Of a stretch of 64,000 bases of DNA, positions 32,622 to 42,232 are shown piece by piece. How positions within the stretch are numbered: the first letter of the stretch is position 1; each line of letters begins with the position of its first letter. The position numbers and the translations under genes were made by a program. The notes beneath the pieces are model-generated. The model did no database searches. It saw only the letters and a list, made by a program, of their open reading frames with translations, and was not told the origin of the DNA. Source of the DNA: Sinomonas susongensis (GTDB lineage Bacteria; Actinomycetota; Actinomycetes; Actinomycetales; Micrococcaceae); assembly GCF_005877005.1 (NCBI RefSeq), contig NZ_SSNH01000009.1:76249-140248 (forward strand), in the 5' to 3' direction.

Positions 32622-34067
32622 ATGCGCCTCTCGGCCCTCGCCGATCTCCCCGATCTGGACATCTGCCTTCGCGTGAGGGGATCCGACGAGCGGCTCTCGA
32701 GGCCCATCGCCTGGTGCGCCCCCACGGAGCACATGGATCCGACGCCGTTCCTCTCAGTGAACGCACTTGTGCTCACGAGCGGCATGGGGCTGAACGTCAA
32801 GGACTATCGCATCTGGGACGCCTACGTGGAGCGTCTCGCGTCCGTGCCCGTCGCGGGGCTCGTGTTCGGAACGGGCAGCGCCCACCGGGAAATGCCGGAC
32901 GGGCTCATCAAAGCGTGCGAGGCACACGGCGTGCCCCTCTTCGAGCTTCCGCCCCACGTCCCTTTCATCCTCGTCATGCGCCACGTCGAGCAGACGCTCG
33001 CGACAGAACGGTACGACGAGCTCCGGCGCGGGTGGGACCTCGCCGACGAGTGCACGCGCCTCGCCGCCCAAGGCCGCTCACTCGTCACTGTGCTGGACCG
33101 CGTCGCGGAAGCGATCCGGGCGCGCGTCGCGGTGACGGACCAGACTGGATTCGAACTCGTCAGCGCCGGGCGGGCGCAGGCGGGCGCACCCCGTTCCAGC
33201 CTGCGCCTCCCCAGTGGCGAGCCGCATTTCTTCCGCCTCCAGATCCAGGGGGTCAAGAGCAACGTTCTGCTCCAGCCGCTCTTGGGTCCCGTGGCCGCCG
33301 TCCTCGCCGTCCAGCTCAGCTATACCCTCGGCTCGAGAACTCCGCTTCATTCACGCGAGGCGTCACGGTTCATGGATGCCCTGTACGACGACCAGCCCGT
33401 GCCGGAAGGGACACTCGAGCGCCTGGCCACGGAGACGGGATTCAAGCCGCATGAGGCCTGGGGTGCCCTCCTCATCAAAGCGACCGAAGGGACGGACCGC
33501 TTCCGGCTCCGGGCACTGGCGTGGCGCGCCCGCGTCCGACTCGAGGAAGTCTTCGCCACAGTGCGGTTCATGGAGGAACCCCTCATGACCACGCTCCTCG
33601 TCCAAGAGCCGACCGACAATGTGAGCCTCCAAGACCAGGCACGTTCCCTCTTCGCCGACACCCCCGGACTCTCGATCGTCGTCGCCGAAGCTGGAACCTT
33701 CGACGAGCTGCCCCTCTCGCTCAAGCTGGCCCGACGCCAGACAGGCAGACCCGGCCTCACCGCTGCCCCCGCGGCAGACCTCACCTCGATCGTCCAAGGA
33801 CTGCCGCGCCCAGGACTCGTCGCGCTTGCCGAGAAGATGCTCGCTCCGCTCGACGCCGCGGATCCCAAGGCAGCCCTCCGACAGACCCTCGAGTCCTATC
33901 TGCGGAACGCCGCCAATTCGCGAGCGGTGTGCAGTGAGCTCTTCATCCACCGCAACACCCTGTCCTACCGCCTCCGCCGCATCGAGGACTTGCTGCAGGT
34001 CGACCTGTCCGACGGCGAAGTCCGCACGACCTGCATGCTCGCCCTCCGCGTCCTGCGGCAGGACTGA
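32622..34067 (+). CDS. PucR family transcriptional regulator, divergent from pxpA
   Basis: A 481-aa regulator. The N-terminal PucR domain (residues about 1-125) is followed by a central GGDEF-like/CdaR-type region. The C-terminal HTH_30 is clear: ALRQTLESYLRNAANSRAVCSELFIHRNTLSYRLRRIEDLL. Members control purine, allantoin, amino-acid or proline use. Its position back to back with the 5-oxoprolinase operon suggests it activates that operon with 5-oxoproline or a related compound as signal; this is inference. Confidence 0.92.
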   Translation: MRLSALADLPDLDICLRVRGSDERLSRPIAWCAPTEHMDPTPFLSVNALVLTSGMGLNVKDYRIWDAYVERLASVPVAGLVFGTGSAHREMPDGLIKACEAHGVPLFELPPHVPFILVMRHVEQTLATERYDELRRGWDLADECTRLAAQGRSLVTVLDRVAEAIRARVAVTDQTGFELVSAGRAQAGAPRSSLRLPSGEPHFFRLQIQGVKSNVLLQPLLGPVAAVLAVQLSYTLGSRTPLHSREASRFMDALYDDQPVPEGTLERLATETGFKPHEAWGALLIKATEGTDRFRLRALAWRARVRLEEVFATVRFMEEPLMTTLLVQEPTDNVSLQDQARSLFADTPGLSIVVAEAGTFDELPLSLKLARRQTGRPGLTAAPAADLTSIVQGLPRPGLVALAEKMLAPLDAADPKAALRQTLESYLRNAANSRAVCSELFIHRNTLSYRLRRIEDLLQVDLSDGEVRTTCMLALRVLRQD

Positions 34068-34186
34068 GCGCTCCCAGCACTGACTGTCCTGTGCATCGCG
34101 TGTTTCCTGCGTGTTCACGTGCGACCGCTATGACTTTGCGGAAGCATTCGACATCGGAAGCAATTCACCATCGGGTGAGGGGACGC

Positions 34187-35047
34187 ATGCGTGAAGGTAG
34201 TGGCGGCGAGATGCCGTCGCGGCGCGCCGCGCTGGCAGCTTTGGGCGCGGGAGCCGTTGGCCTGGCCATGGCGGGGTGCGGGTCGTTCGGGACATTGCCG
34301 GGCGACGGCGGGGAGGCTCCGGGCACGGCGAAGGGGAGCTCAGCCGCGCCGAGCAGCACGCCGCTGCGGACGACAGAGGCAGAGGTTCCGACTGCGGCTC
34401 CGGTCGTTGCCCCGGCTCCCGCACCTTCCTTCGCCTCCGACTTCACTGTCCCGCCCATCCGAGGCGGTCTCGTCCCGGTCATCACCCGGATCACCACCGC
34501 CCAGCCGGTTGTCTTCCTGACGATCGACGACGGCATCACCAAACGCCCGGAGGCCATCGCCCTCCTCAAGGCGCACGGCTATCCGGTGACGATGTTCCTG
34601 ACGAAGAACTTCGTCCAGGACCAGCCGGACTACTTCCGGGACCTGATGCGCGAGGGCGACTTCGTCGAGAACCATACGGTCAGCCACGACACCCAGATGT
34701 GGTCCAAGTCCTACGCATACCAGCTGGCGGAGATCACAGGCATGCAGGACTACGCCCAGACCACCTACGGTCGACGCCCCACCCTCTTCCGACCGCCCGG
34801 TGGAGCGTACTCTGCCACGATGCGGAAGGCGTGCGCCGACGCGGGCCTCAAGGCCATTGTGGATTGGGAGGCGAAGTCGAACGCGGGCCACATGGACTAC
34901 CAGGCCGGCAACGCGCTGCGGCCCGGCGATATCGTGCTCATGCACTTCCGGCCGGAGTTCGCGTCAGACCTTGATGCCTTCCGATCTGCCCAGCTCAGCG
35001 CCGGACTCACGGTGGTCAGCCTCGAACGGTTCATCGGCGCCGAGTAG
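34187..35047 (+). CDS. Polysaccharide deacetylase lipoprotein
   Basis: A 286-aa exported NodB-type deacetylase. The twin-Arg/lipoprotein signal SRRAALAALGAGAVGLAMAGC ends at Cys31 (lipobox AMAGC). A Ser/Pro/Ala linker of about 60 residues follows. The NodB domain has FLTIDDG, the zinc His pair in NHTVSHD, RPPGGAYS and a C-terminal IVLMHFRPE. It likely deacetylates a surface polysaccharide or peptidoglycan on the outer face. Near cellulose/c-di-GMP genes, which may be functional. Its last 84 bases overlap the convergent GGDEF gene. Confidence 0.88.
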   Translation: MREGSGGEMPSRRAALAALGAGAVGLAMAGCGSFGTLPGDGGEAPGTAKGSSAAPSSTPLRTTEAEVPTAAPVVAPAPAPSFASDFTVPPIRGGLVPVITRITTAQPVVFLTIDDGITKRPEAIALLKAHGYPVTMFLTKNFVQDQPDYFRDLMREGDFVENHTVSHDTQMWSKSYAYQLAEITGMQDYAQTTYGRRPTLFRPPGGAYSATMRKACADAGLKAIVDWEAKSNAGHMDYQAGNALRPGDIVLMHFRPEFASDLDAFRSAQLSAGLTVVSLERFIGAE

Positions 35048-36826
35048 GCCGGTCGCCGGTTCGGCGAGCCGGTCCGGGAGGGAATCAGGAGCCAGTGGGG
35101 CGGAGACCAGCGGGCCCGACGCCTCGCTGACCCCTAGGCTGCCCAGCGTGAGGAGCTGGCCCTCACGTTCGACGCCGTCGCACGACACGAGCATGTCGAG
35201 CGCACCCGCCGTGTGGACAACGGACGCGACAAGGCCGGCCCCTTTAGGGTCTGCATCGACTTCGGCGATCAAGGCGGGCGCGATGTTCAACATCCCGAAA
35301 GGCAGGGACCACAGGTCCAGCAGGCTCATCTGATGGCCTCCGTAGCCATCGAGCGCGGTCTCGATGCCCGCCTCCCGGAGCCGGAGCAGTTCCTCTCTCG
35401 CATGGCCGAGCCCGGAGGAGGGGATCTGGCCGACGAAAGAGACACGCAGCCACGCCGCTGGGATCTCGTGGGCGGCCAAGGACGCAATGATGTGGGCCGC
35501 GAACGGTCCATCATGCAGCCAGGCCGAGGAGATCCTGATTCCCACTTTCCACGGGAATCCCTGCTCGATCCAAGTGCGAGCCTGACGGCAGACGTGTTCC
35601 AGCTCCCATCGCCCGATCGCTGCGAGCTGCCCTCCCCGCTCGGCCACCGGGATGAACTCGTCGGCCGTGATTCGGCCGAGGCCCGGCGCGTCCCACCTGA
35701 GGGCCGCCTCGACCCGGTTGCAGGTGCCGGTGCGCAGGTCCAGGATCGGGCGGTAGACAAGGGTGAACGCGTCCTCGTCGAGCGCGGTCAGAAGCCGACG
35801 CTGGACCATCGCGCGCCGGGCGAACGGATCCACCCGGCCGGCGGGGGCCCGTTGGACGCGCTGCTTGCCGGACTTCTTTCCGGCCAGCATGGCCCCGTCG
35901 GCGTGCCGCAGGAGGACGTCGAGGGGGCTGAGCTCCTCGTCCTGGGCGATGTCGGCGGCCGTGGCCACCCCTATGGTGGCCGAGACCTGCAGGCTGTGAC
36001 CGGCCTGATCGAAAGGCAGTGACGTGGCCTCGAGTACCCTGGCGGCCACCGCCTCCGCCCCAGCTCCGGTCGCACCTAGGAGGATTGCGGCGAATTCGTC
36101 CCCGCCGAGGCGCACCGGTATGTCCTGGTCGCGCAGGCAGACGCGGAGGCGCCGGGCGAACTCTGCGAGCAGCGCGTCCCCCGCCTCATGCCCGTAGGTG
36201 TCGTTGACGACCTTGAAGTTGTCGAGGTCGATGTAGAGGATGGCGGTCCGCTGGGGGTCCGACTTCTCCAGCAGCAGCGGGCCGCGGTCTGCGAGCCATC
36301 GCCGATTCGCCAACCCCGTGAGTCCGTCATGCCACGCTGCATGCCTGAAGGAGGCGGAGAGCTGTTCGAAGACCTCAGACACCGTGATCAGCTGAGGACC
36401 GGTGGGGGCCAGGATCAGCATGTCTTCATACCTGCTGGATTCCGGACGGTTCAGGGCGAGATCTGCTGCTGCGTCAAGGCTCATGTCCTCGGCCAGGACG
36501 AGCGTCTGCGGAGGGAGCAGGTCTGCGGCCGCGCTGCGGGCGTGCAGGGCCCGGCCGTAGCCCAGGCGGCCGGAGAAGTGGAATTCCGTCCTCTGGCGGG
36601 TCAGAAGGCCGGGTCCTCCGGGGCCGTCCAGTACGGCGACCCCCCGCAGCTCCGGGCTCATCCTGAACAGCCCGTCCACCTCGGCGGCAGGCGTACCCGC
36701 AGGCACAGATGGGACAGGACGGCCCAGCCGCCGGACCCCCGCCAGATCGGATGGAGATCCGCTGCGGACGGGGGCGTCTTCGCCCCCCACGGCGCCTCCT
36801 CCGAGCACGGGTTCCCTCTCAGGCAT
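34964..36826 (-). CDS. GGDEF-EAL protein with active-looking GGDEF and degenerate EAL
   Basis: A 620-aa cytosolic c-di-GMP protein. An N-terminal region of about 160 residues of unclear fold is followed by GGDEF with DGLTGLANRR, DLDNFKVVNDTYGHEAGD and RLGGDEFAA, plus an I-site RDQD five residues before GGDEF. So a diguanylate cyclase with product inhibition is likely. The EAL half is decayed: EAL is EAA, the Asn position reads RISSAW, ELTE reads RVSFVG, DDFG reads LDGYGG, and the final Gln is lost. It may serve as a c-di-GMP/GTP sensor. No membrane helix. ATG 36826 has GGAG upstream. Confidence 0.92.
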   Translation of the reverse strand: MPEREPVLGGGAVGGEDAPVRSGSPSDLAGVRRLGRPVPSVPAGTPAAEVDGLFRMSPELRGVAVLDGPGGPGLLTRQRTEFHFSGRLGYGRALHARSAAADLLPPQTLVLAEDMSLDAAADLALNRPESSRYEDMLILAPTGPQLITVSEVFEQLSASFRHAAWHDGLTGLANRRWLADRGPLLLEKSDPQRTAILYIDLDNFKVVNDTYGHEAGDALLAEFARRLRVCLRDQDIPVRLGGDEFAAILLGATGAGAEAVAARVLEATSLPFDQAGHSLQVSATIGVATAADIAQDEELSPLDVLLRHADGAMLAGKKSGKQRVQRAPAGRVDPFARRAMVQRRLLTALDEDAFTLVYRPILDLRTGTCNRVEAALRWDAPGLGRITADEFIPVAERGGQLAAIGRWELEHVCRQARTWIEQGFPWKVGIRISSAWLHDGPFAAHIIASLAAHEIPAAWLRVSFVGQIPSSGLGHAREELLRLREAGIETALDGYGGHQMSLLDLWSLPFGMLNIAPALIAEVDADPKGAGLVASVVHTAGALDMLVSCDGVEREGQLLTLGSLGVSEASGPLVSAPLAPDSLPDRLAEPATGLLGADEPFEADHRESGAELGRSEGIKV

Positions 36827-37013
36827 GCGGCATCTCCGGGTCTCAGGATGGCAATGGCAGGCACAGGGATGTCCCCGCCCATCGAGTGGAACAGTCACGG
36901 TGCCCGGCGTGAGTCTAGCCCCGGGCGGCGCCTCCCAGTCGAAGCCTGCTCCAACAGCTGGTGAACATCTGTTGCTGCTTGGAGCTTGTTCCGAACCTGG
37001 CTCACGCTTTCAG

Positions 37014-37241
37014 CTACGCTCCCGGCACAGTGGGAAGAGGCTGATGATGGGCCCGGACGGCGAGCCGGTCGCGTGCTGTGTGCTCCACCAGCAGCGGGAC
37101 GTAGTCCCGGATCGGGCCGGTCATCTCGGCCTGGGCCGTCCGGACGGCGGCGGCGACGACCTCCTGGTCCAACTCCGGAAACCGTCCCGCCAAGCGAGCC
37201 TGAACATCGGCCAGTGCCTGATCCTCAGTGCGCTCCTGCAT
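37014..37241 (-). CDS. Small three-helix-bundle dimerisation-domain protein
   Basis: A 75-aa protein. QALADVQARLAGRFPELDQEVVAAAVRTAQAEM with a following GPIRDYVPLLVEHTARDRL matches a small actinobacterial three-helix bundle family often found singly. It may form dimers; the role is unknown. It lies between the two c-di-GMP genes. Confidence 0.75.
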   Translation of the reverse strand: MQERTEDQALADVQARLAGRFPELDQEVVAAAVRTAQAEMTGPIRDYVPLLVEHTARDRLAVRAHHQPLPTVPGA

Positions 37242-37443
37242 TCACCGATGTTGCCACACGCTGCCCGTCAGGGCCAGAGGATCCGAGAGCCCGCGGAGCT
37301 GTCCATTCACCGGCCGGTCGGTTCCCATTAACCGGCATCACGTACACCTCATGCTCGGATCGGCTGGGGCCGCGCCCAGCGCCCCGCGCCCGGCGGCCCA
37401 CTGCCGAGAGGCCCCGCACGCCCTGACTCCTCGAACGGACTTC

Positions 37444-38751
37444 ATGACCTGGATGACTTACCCGACCGTGGCGGCAGAGACCATCCAGTTCCTCGATGAA
37501 GTCGGAGCAGCAGCATCGTGGGCGGCCCGGAGCGGCGGCGGGCAGTCTGTCCTGCTGCTGCTGGACACCGGTTTCTCCGGGTGCGGCCCCTTCGGGCTCG
37601 GCGCGGTGCCGCTGCAGCGGTCCCTCGAGGTCGTCGAAGAGTGCATCCACGGCACCGTCGGCGAAGAGAGGGTCCTCGTGGCCTTCGCCGGAGGCAAGCT
37701 GGCCGTGCTGGTCCGGCGTTTCGGACCCCGCAGGGCCGCTGCGCTCGCCCGCAGAATCCAGCAGTCCCTCGCCGCCGCCCGAGGTGTCGGCGGCATCGTG
37801 CCGGCACCCCTCGGCAGCGTCGGCGTCAGGACCGTCGAACCCGGAACCGCGCCGGAGGACGTGCTGGAGGAGGCCTGGATCGCTCTGGAGGAGGCGCGCA
37901 CGCTGGGGCCGGGCTCGGTCCAGGTCTTCGATCCGGAGATGCTCAGGCGTCGACGCCGCCGCAGCGCCCTCGCCGAGGATCTGGAGGCCTCGATCAGGAC
38001 TTCCCAGGTCCAGCTTGCCTACCAGCCGATCGTCAGGCTTCCGACTGGCGCCGTGTCCGGAGCCGAAGCGCTCGCGCGCTGGCGCCACCCCGTGCTCGGG
38101 TCCATCCCGCCTCTCGAGTTCATCCCCCTCGCCGAGGAATTCGGCCTCGGCCCGGAACTTGCCCAGCTCGTGGTCACGACCGCCCTCGGGCAGCTGCGGG
38201 CCTGGACGGATTCCCGTTCCGTCGGGCCGGGTTTCACGCTCTCGGTGAATGCCAGCAACAGCCAGTTGGCGTCCATTGTCCAGACCGATGCCCTCCGGCA
38301 CGTCCTGTCGACTACAGGGATCGACCCGGAAAGCTTGGCGGTCGAACTGACCGAGGAGTCGTTCGTGTCCGGAACCGAAACCGACACGGCGGCCATGCGG
38401 AGGCTGCGTGCCCTGGGCGTAGGACTGCACATCGATGACTTCGGGTCCGGGTATTCCTCCATCGGCTACTTGAGCCGCCTCCCGGCCACCTTGGTCAAGG
38501 TCGACCGGACCCTCTTGGGCGACCCCGCGGGAAATCCGCGGGACCGCAGGCTCGTCGCGGCGGTCCTGGACATCGTCGGCGCCTACGGCCTGGAAGCCGT
38601 GTTCGAGGGGATCGAGAACGCGGGCCAGGCGGAGGAGCTCTGGCGCCTGGGGGCGGTCATGGGGCAGGGCTACCACTTCAGCGTGCCACTCCACCGGGAA
38701 GCGATGACCGCCTTCCTCCGGAGGCGGCATCTGCCGACGCAGGGCCATTAG
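37444..38751 (+). CDS. EAL phosphodiesterase with degenerate GGDEF
   Basis: A 435-aa protein, the mirror of the gene at 34964. The N-terminal half keeps GGDEF fold features but has AFAGGKLAVLV in place of GGDEF, so it cannot make c-di-GMP. The EAL half has every key site: EALARW, SVNAS, ELTEE, DDFGSGYSS, KVDRTLL, EGIE and QGYHFSVP. Likely a c-di-GMP hydrolase, perhaps controlled by GTP in the dead GGDEF. The start at ATG 37444 is the first one within family-like sequence. It is followed by cellulose synthase 157 bases later. Confidence 0.9.
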   Translation: MTWMTYPTVAAETIQFLDEVGAAASWAARSGGGQSVLLLLDTGFSGCGPFGLGAVPLQRSLEVVEECIHGTVGEERVLVAFAGGKLAVLVRRFGPRRAAALARRIQQSLAAARGVGGIVPAPLGSVGVRTVEPGTAPEDVLEEAWIALEEARTLGPGSVQVFDPEMLRRRRRRSALAEDLEASIRTSQVQLAYQPIVRLPTGAVSGAEALARWRHPVLGSIPPLEFIPLAEEFGLGPELAQLVVTTALGQLRAWTDSRSVGPGFTLSVNASNSQLASIVQTDALRHVLSTTGIDPESLAVELTEESFVSGTETDTAAMRRLRALGVGLHIDDFGSGYSSIGYLSRLPATLVKVDRTLLGDPAGNPRDRRLVAAVLDIVGAYGLEAVFEGIENAGQAEELWRLGAVMGQGYHFSVPLHREAMTAFLRRRHLPTQGH

Positions 38752-38908
38752 CCGGAGCCGGGCACCGGGGCCCGAGCTCCAGCGCGAGAGCGGCTCGTTC
38801 CGTTCATCGTCGCGTTGCCAGCGGTAAAGGTCCGAGTCCTAGCCTCGGGGTGGCTCCCGCTCCCGGCGGCGCATTTGCTGCGGGGCACCAGAGGGTAGGA
38901 GGCAGTGG

Positions 38909-41032
38909 ATGACCATCGAGGCACCGGCGATGCCACCCGCCGCCCCGGCTGAGGCACCGCCAACGGCTCCCGCGGCCTCTCCTGATCCCCCCAGAGCCCC
39001 TCGCGCTCCAGTCCCGGGCCTTGGGCGGTCCCGCACTCGGCGCGGGCCCCGACCGCGCGGTGGCGAGGGCCGACGCCGTCGTGCGAGCCTCGCGGATCTC
39101 CGCCGCGCCGGCATCGCCGGATGGGCAGCGCATCTTGGTGCACCGACCGCCGAGGAGGTCTGGACACGCCGCATGGCCCGGGTCGGAGGGGTCGTGGCAG
39201 CCGCCGCGCTCTGCTTCTATCTCGTGTGGCGGATCGTGTTCACCCTGCCCACGGATCCCTTGGACGAGGTTGCAGCCTGGTCCATGGTCGTGTTCGAGTC
39301 TCTGCCGCTGCCCGGCATGATCCTCAACACCGTCACGTGGTGGAACATCGACGCCAGTGCGCCGCCGCCGAGCGGGAAGGGCGGGGGGCGGACCGTCGCC
39401 CTGCTGATCCCCACGTACAACGAACCGGCCGAGGTCCTCGCCCCGACAGTGGCCGCTGCCTGCGAGCTGGAGCCCGCCCACGAGACCTGGGTTCTCGACG
39501 ACGGGGACCGCTCGTGGGTCTCCGACCTGTGCCGCGCCTACGGCGCCCGGTACGTGAGACGCGACGTGCACGATCACGCCAAGGCCGGGAACATCAACCA
39601 CGCGCTCGGCCTCATGGAGCGCGAGGCCGCAGCCGGTGCCGTGGCCGTCGACATCATCGCGGTGCTGGACTGCGACCACGTTCCACTCCCGACCTTCCTG
39701 AGCTCGACGCTCGGATGGTTCGGGGACCCTGACATCGCCCTCGTCCAAGGGCCCCAGTCCTTCTACAACAGCGGCGCGTTCGACGACGACGGCGTCACCG
39801 GCGAGCAGGGGCTCTTCTTCAACGTGCAGATGCGGGCGCGCAACGCGGCCGGCGCAGGCTCGTTCTGGTGCGGATCCACCTCACTGCTGCGTGTCGAGGC
39901 CCTCCGCGAGGTGGGCGGAGTGGCGACGGAGACCATCACCGAAGACATGCACACCACCCTGAAGCTCATCCGGCGAGGGTGGAGGACGGTCTACCACCAC
40001 CAGACCCTGGCGCTGGGCCTCGCGCCCGCAACCCCGGAGCAGTACCTCCTCCAGCGCAGGCGCTGGGGAATGGGGGCCATGCAGATCCTCACCCACGAGA
40101 AGCTGTGGGCGGCGAAGCGGTGGATGTCCTGGCGGAACTTCCACGAGTACCTCAATGGGACGCTCTGGTGGCTCGAGGGGATCGGGACCCTCTTCGCCTT
40201 CCTCATCCCGGCGCTCGCGCTGGTCTCGGGTGCGCAGACCTCGACGGCCGACCCCCTGACGTTCTCGGCCGTGTTCGCAGTGACGTTCGCGGCTCGCCTG
40301 TGGGGAGCGAAGCGCCTCATGCGCCACCAGATCCACTGGCCCACGGCCTTCGCCCTGAGGATCTTCCGCATACCGATCGGCATCGCGTGCGTCTGGTGGC
40401 TGGCCACACGACGGCACCTCCGCTTCGAAGTGACCCCAAAGGGCGCAGCGGACAGTCGGGCCCGAGGAGCTCTGCCCCCCATCCTGATGGTGCTCGCGCT
40501 GGGGATCGCCTCGCTCGTCCTGTACTGCGGTCTGGGCCTCGCCGGAGTGATTGCCTGGAGGGCCACGCTCTCCTCCACCGTCGCCGCCGGCGCGTGGCTG
40601 CTGCTCTCGGCCGCCGTGATCGCGCTCGGTGTCGCCAGGATCCGTTCCGAGAAGTTCGCGACCTCCCGCAGGAACGCCCACCGCGTCGCCGTCTCCGCCG
40701 CGGTGACGGTGAACGGGGTCGACGGGCAGCTGATCGACATCTCCGTGGGCGGGGTGAAGGTCCACCTGCCCGTGGCCGTCCTCCCGCCCGAAGGGCAGGC
40801 GAAGCTCACGCTTCCTGAAGCGCCCGCCGTCGAGCTCGAGACGGTGAAAGTCTCAGCCGACGGTGACGGCGGGCAGACCGCATCACTGCGGGTGCGCCCC
40901 GGCGACTGGAACGCGCACAAGGTCCTGTCCCTGTGGCTCTTCCACACCCCTCCGGGTGCCGTGCCCGGCCTAGGCCATGGCATCCCCGCCATCGCCTCCG
41001 TCGCCCGAGCGCCAGGTCCCGCGTCCCGCTGA
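38909..41032 (+). CDS. bcsA: Cellulose synthase catalytic subunit with PilZ domain (BcsA-like)
   Basis: A 707-aa inner-membrane glycosyltransferase of family 2 that would polymerise UDP-glucose and export the chain. An N-terminal Pro/Ala-rich tail of about 85 residues precedes the first two helices. Catalytic residues: DDGDRSW, DCDHVP (DxD), TEDMHTT and QRRRWGMGAM. About five more helices follow. The C-terminal PilZ part begins with RRNAHR near residue 588 (RxxxR) and DISVGG, both needed for c-di-GMP. A good TAGGAGG precedes ATG 38909. No bcsB, bcsZ or bcsC follows, so the product might be a simpler beta-glucan. Confidence 0.92.
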   Translation: MTIEAPAMPPAAPAEAPPTAPAASPDPPRAPRAPVPGLGRSRTRRGPRPRGGEGRRRRASLADLRRAGIAGWAAHLGAPTAEEVWTRRMARVGGVVAAAALCFYLVWRIVFTLPTDPLDEVAAWSMVVFESLPLPGMILNTVTWWNIDASAPPPSGKGGGRTVALLIPTYNEPAEVLAPTVAAACELEPAHETWVLDDGDRSWVSDLCRAYGARYVRRDVHDHAKAGNINHALGLMEREAAAGAVAVDIIAVLDCDHVPLPTFLSSTLGWFGDPDIALVQGPQSFYNSGAFDDDGVTGEQGLFFNVQMRARNAAGAGSFWCGSTSLLRVEALREVGGVATETITEDMHTTLKLIRRGWRTVYHHQTLALGLAPATPEQYLLQRRRWGMGAMQILTHEKLWAAKRWMSWRNFHEYLNGTLWWLEGIGTLFAFLIPALALVSGAQTSTADPLTFSAVFAVTFAARLWGAKRLMRHQIHWPTAFALRIFRIPIGIACVWWLATRRHLRFEVTPKGAADSRARGALPPILMVLALGIASLVLYCGLGLAGVIAWRATLSSTVAAGAWLLLSAAVIALGVARIRSEKFATSRRNAHRVAVSAAVTVNGVDGQLIDISVGGVKVHLPVAVLPPEGQAKLTLPEAPAVELETVKVSADGDGGQTASLRVRPGDWNAHKVLSLWLFHTPPGAVPGLGHGIPAIASVARAPGPASR

Positions 41033-41080
41033 CGTCATCGCGGGCTCGCGAGCCGCACGACCCGGGAACGCCGAACCTTC

Positions 41081-42232
41081 TCAGCCCCCCTGGTGGCGGA
41101 CCGGCGTGAGCGGAACATCGTTGGGCGGGGGCAGCGTCCCGCCGCCGCGGAGGACGACAGGTCCCACCGGCTTCGAGGCAGGGACGGGCGGAGGCGGAAG
41201 GGGAGCCGGCTTTCGAGGAGGATTCGGAGCGGGAGGGATGTCCGCCGTCGTTCCGTAGGACGGCGGAGCCGGATTGTGCACGGAGGGGTCGACGAGGTCC
41301 GCGAGCCCGTGGTCGCTGTCCACCCTGTCCACCCCCAGTTGCGGCAGCCCGAGCAGCTGTATCACCGTCCGCGGGACGGTGGCGTGGTTGGACCACCTGC
41401 TGTCGATCCCGGCCTTGACCGGGCCGCCGAACATGAGCAGCGGGACCCTGGGGCCGTAGGCGAGCTGGACGCCGTCGGGCGTGTGCTCCACGTTCGGGGT
41501 GGCGACATGGTCATCCCAGCCCCCCCAGTCGTCCCACGTGAGCATGAACACCGTCTCGTCCCAACCGCCGGACTTCACCACTGCGTCCACGCCCTCCCAG
41601 ACCTTGTTCATCCCGATCGTGACGTCGGCGGGCGGGTGCTCGTCTTGGGGTGAGTCGTGCCACAGGTAGACGAGCGGCGGCAGGCTGCCGGCCGCTGCGT
41701 CGGATACGAACCGGGCGTTCGGCAGGAGGTTCGGAGAGCCGTGGAGCTGCGGGTAGAACCCGGCCGGGTAGCTGTTGCTTCCGGTGTAGCAGCGCCATGC
41801 GATGCCGGCTTCCTCGGCGAGGCCCGGGACGGACGGCATATCCCACAGCGGGGGCGGCTGGGTCCGCGACGGGTTGCGCAGCGTCGGGGACTGCCCTCCG
41901 AGCAGCAGGAGGTGGTTCGGCGTCGAGTTGGTCCCGAACCCGCTGCAGTGGTTCTCGAGGAAGGCCCCGGTCAGTGCCAGATGGGCATAGAAGGGCAACA
42001 CCGCCGTCGTGTCGAACTGGGTATGCGTCGCGGCGTGGTGGCCGGTGAGCCAGTCGTGGTAAGCGCGCCGGTCGTGGGGCTGGTCGGACGAGGGCGGGTT
42101 GGGCTGGATCGGCCAGTCGGCGACGACGTTCGCCCCGTACGGAGCGAGTCCTCGGAAGTAGTTGTCGGTCGTGTGGTTCTCCTGCACCATCACGATGACT
42201 CGCTTCACCCTGCTGTCCGCCATGATTCCCAT
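41081..42232 (-). CDS. Phosphoesterase family protein (phospholipase C/acid phosphatase type)
   Basis: A 383-aa enzyme of the alkaline-phosphatase-like phosphoesterase family. It opens VKRVIVMVQENHTTDNYFRGL; the ENHT(F/T)DNYF motif at the start is the family signature. It later has LTWDDWGGWDDHV with metal ligands, GPRVPLLMFG and WSNHATVPRTV. There is no signal peptide before the domain, unlike most secreted relatives. The last 60 residues are Pro-rich and likely disordered. GGAGGGG precedes ATG 42232. Confidence 0.9.
   Translation of the reverse strand: MGIMADSRVKRVIVMVQENHTTDNYFRGLAPYGANVVADWPIQPNPPSSDQPHDRRAYHDWLTGHHAATHTQFDTTAVLPFYAHLALTGAFLENHCSGFGTNSTPNHLLLLGGQSPTLRNPSRTQPPPLWDMPSVPGLAEEAGIAWRCYTGSNSYPAGFYPQLHGSPNLLPNARFVSDAAAGSLPPLVYLWHDSPQDEHPPADVTIGMNKVWEGVDAVVKSGGWDETVFMLTWDDWGGWDDHVATPNVEHTPDGVQLAYGPRVPLLMFGGPVKAGIDSRWSNHATVPRTVIQLLGLPQLGVDRVDSDHGLADLVDPSVHNPAPPSYGTTADIPPAPNPPRKPAPLPPPPVPASKPVGPVVLRGGGTLPPPNDVPLTPVRHQGG

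Noticed and set aside
41043-41054. GGCTCGCGAGCC palindrome between bcsA and the phosphoesterase gene
   Set aside because: Short, no loop and no T run; could be chance in GC-rich DNA.
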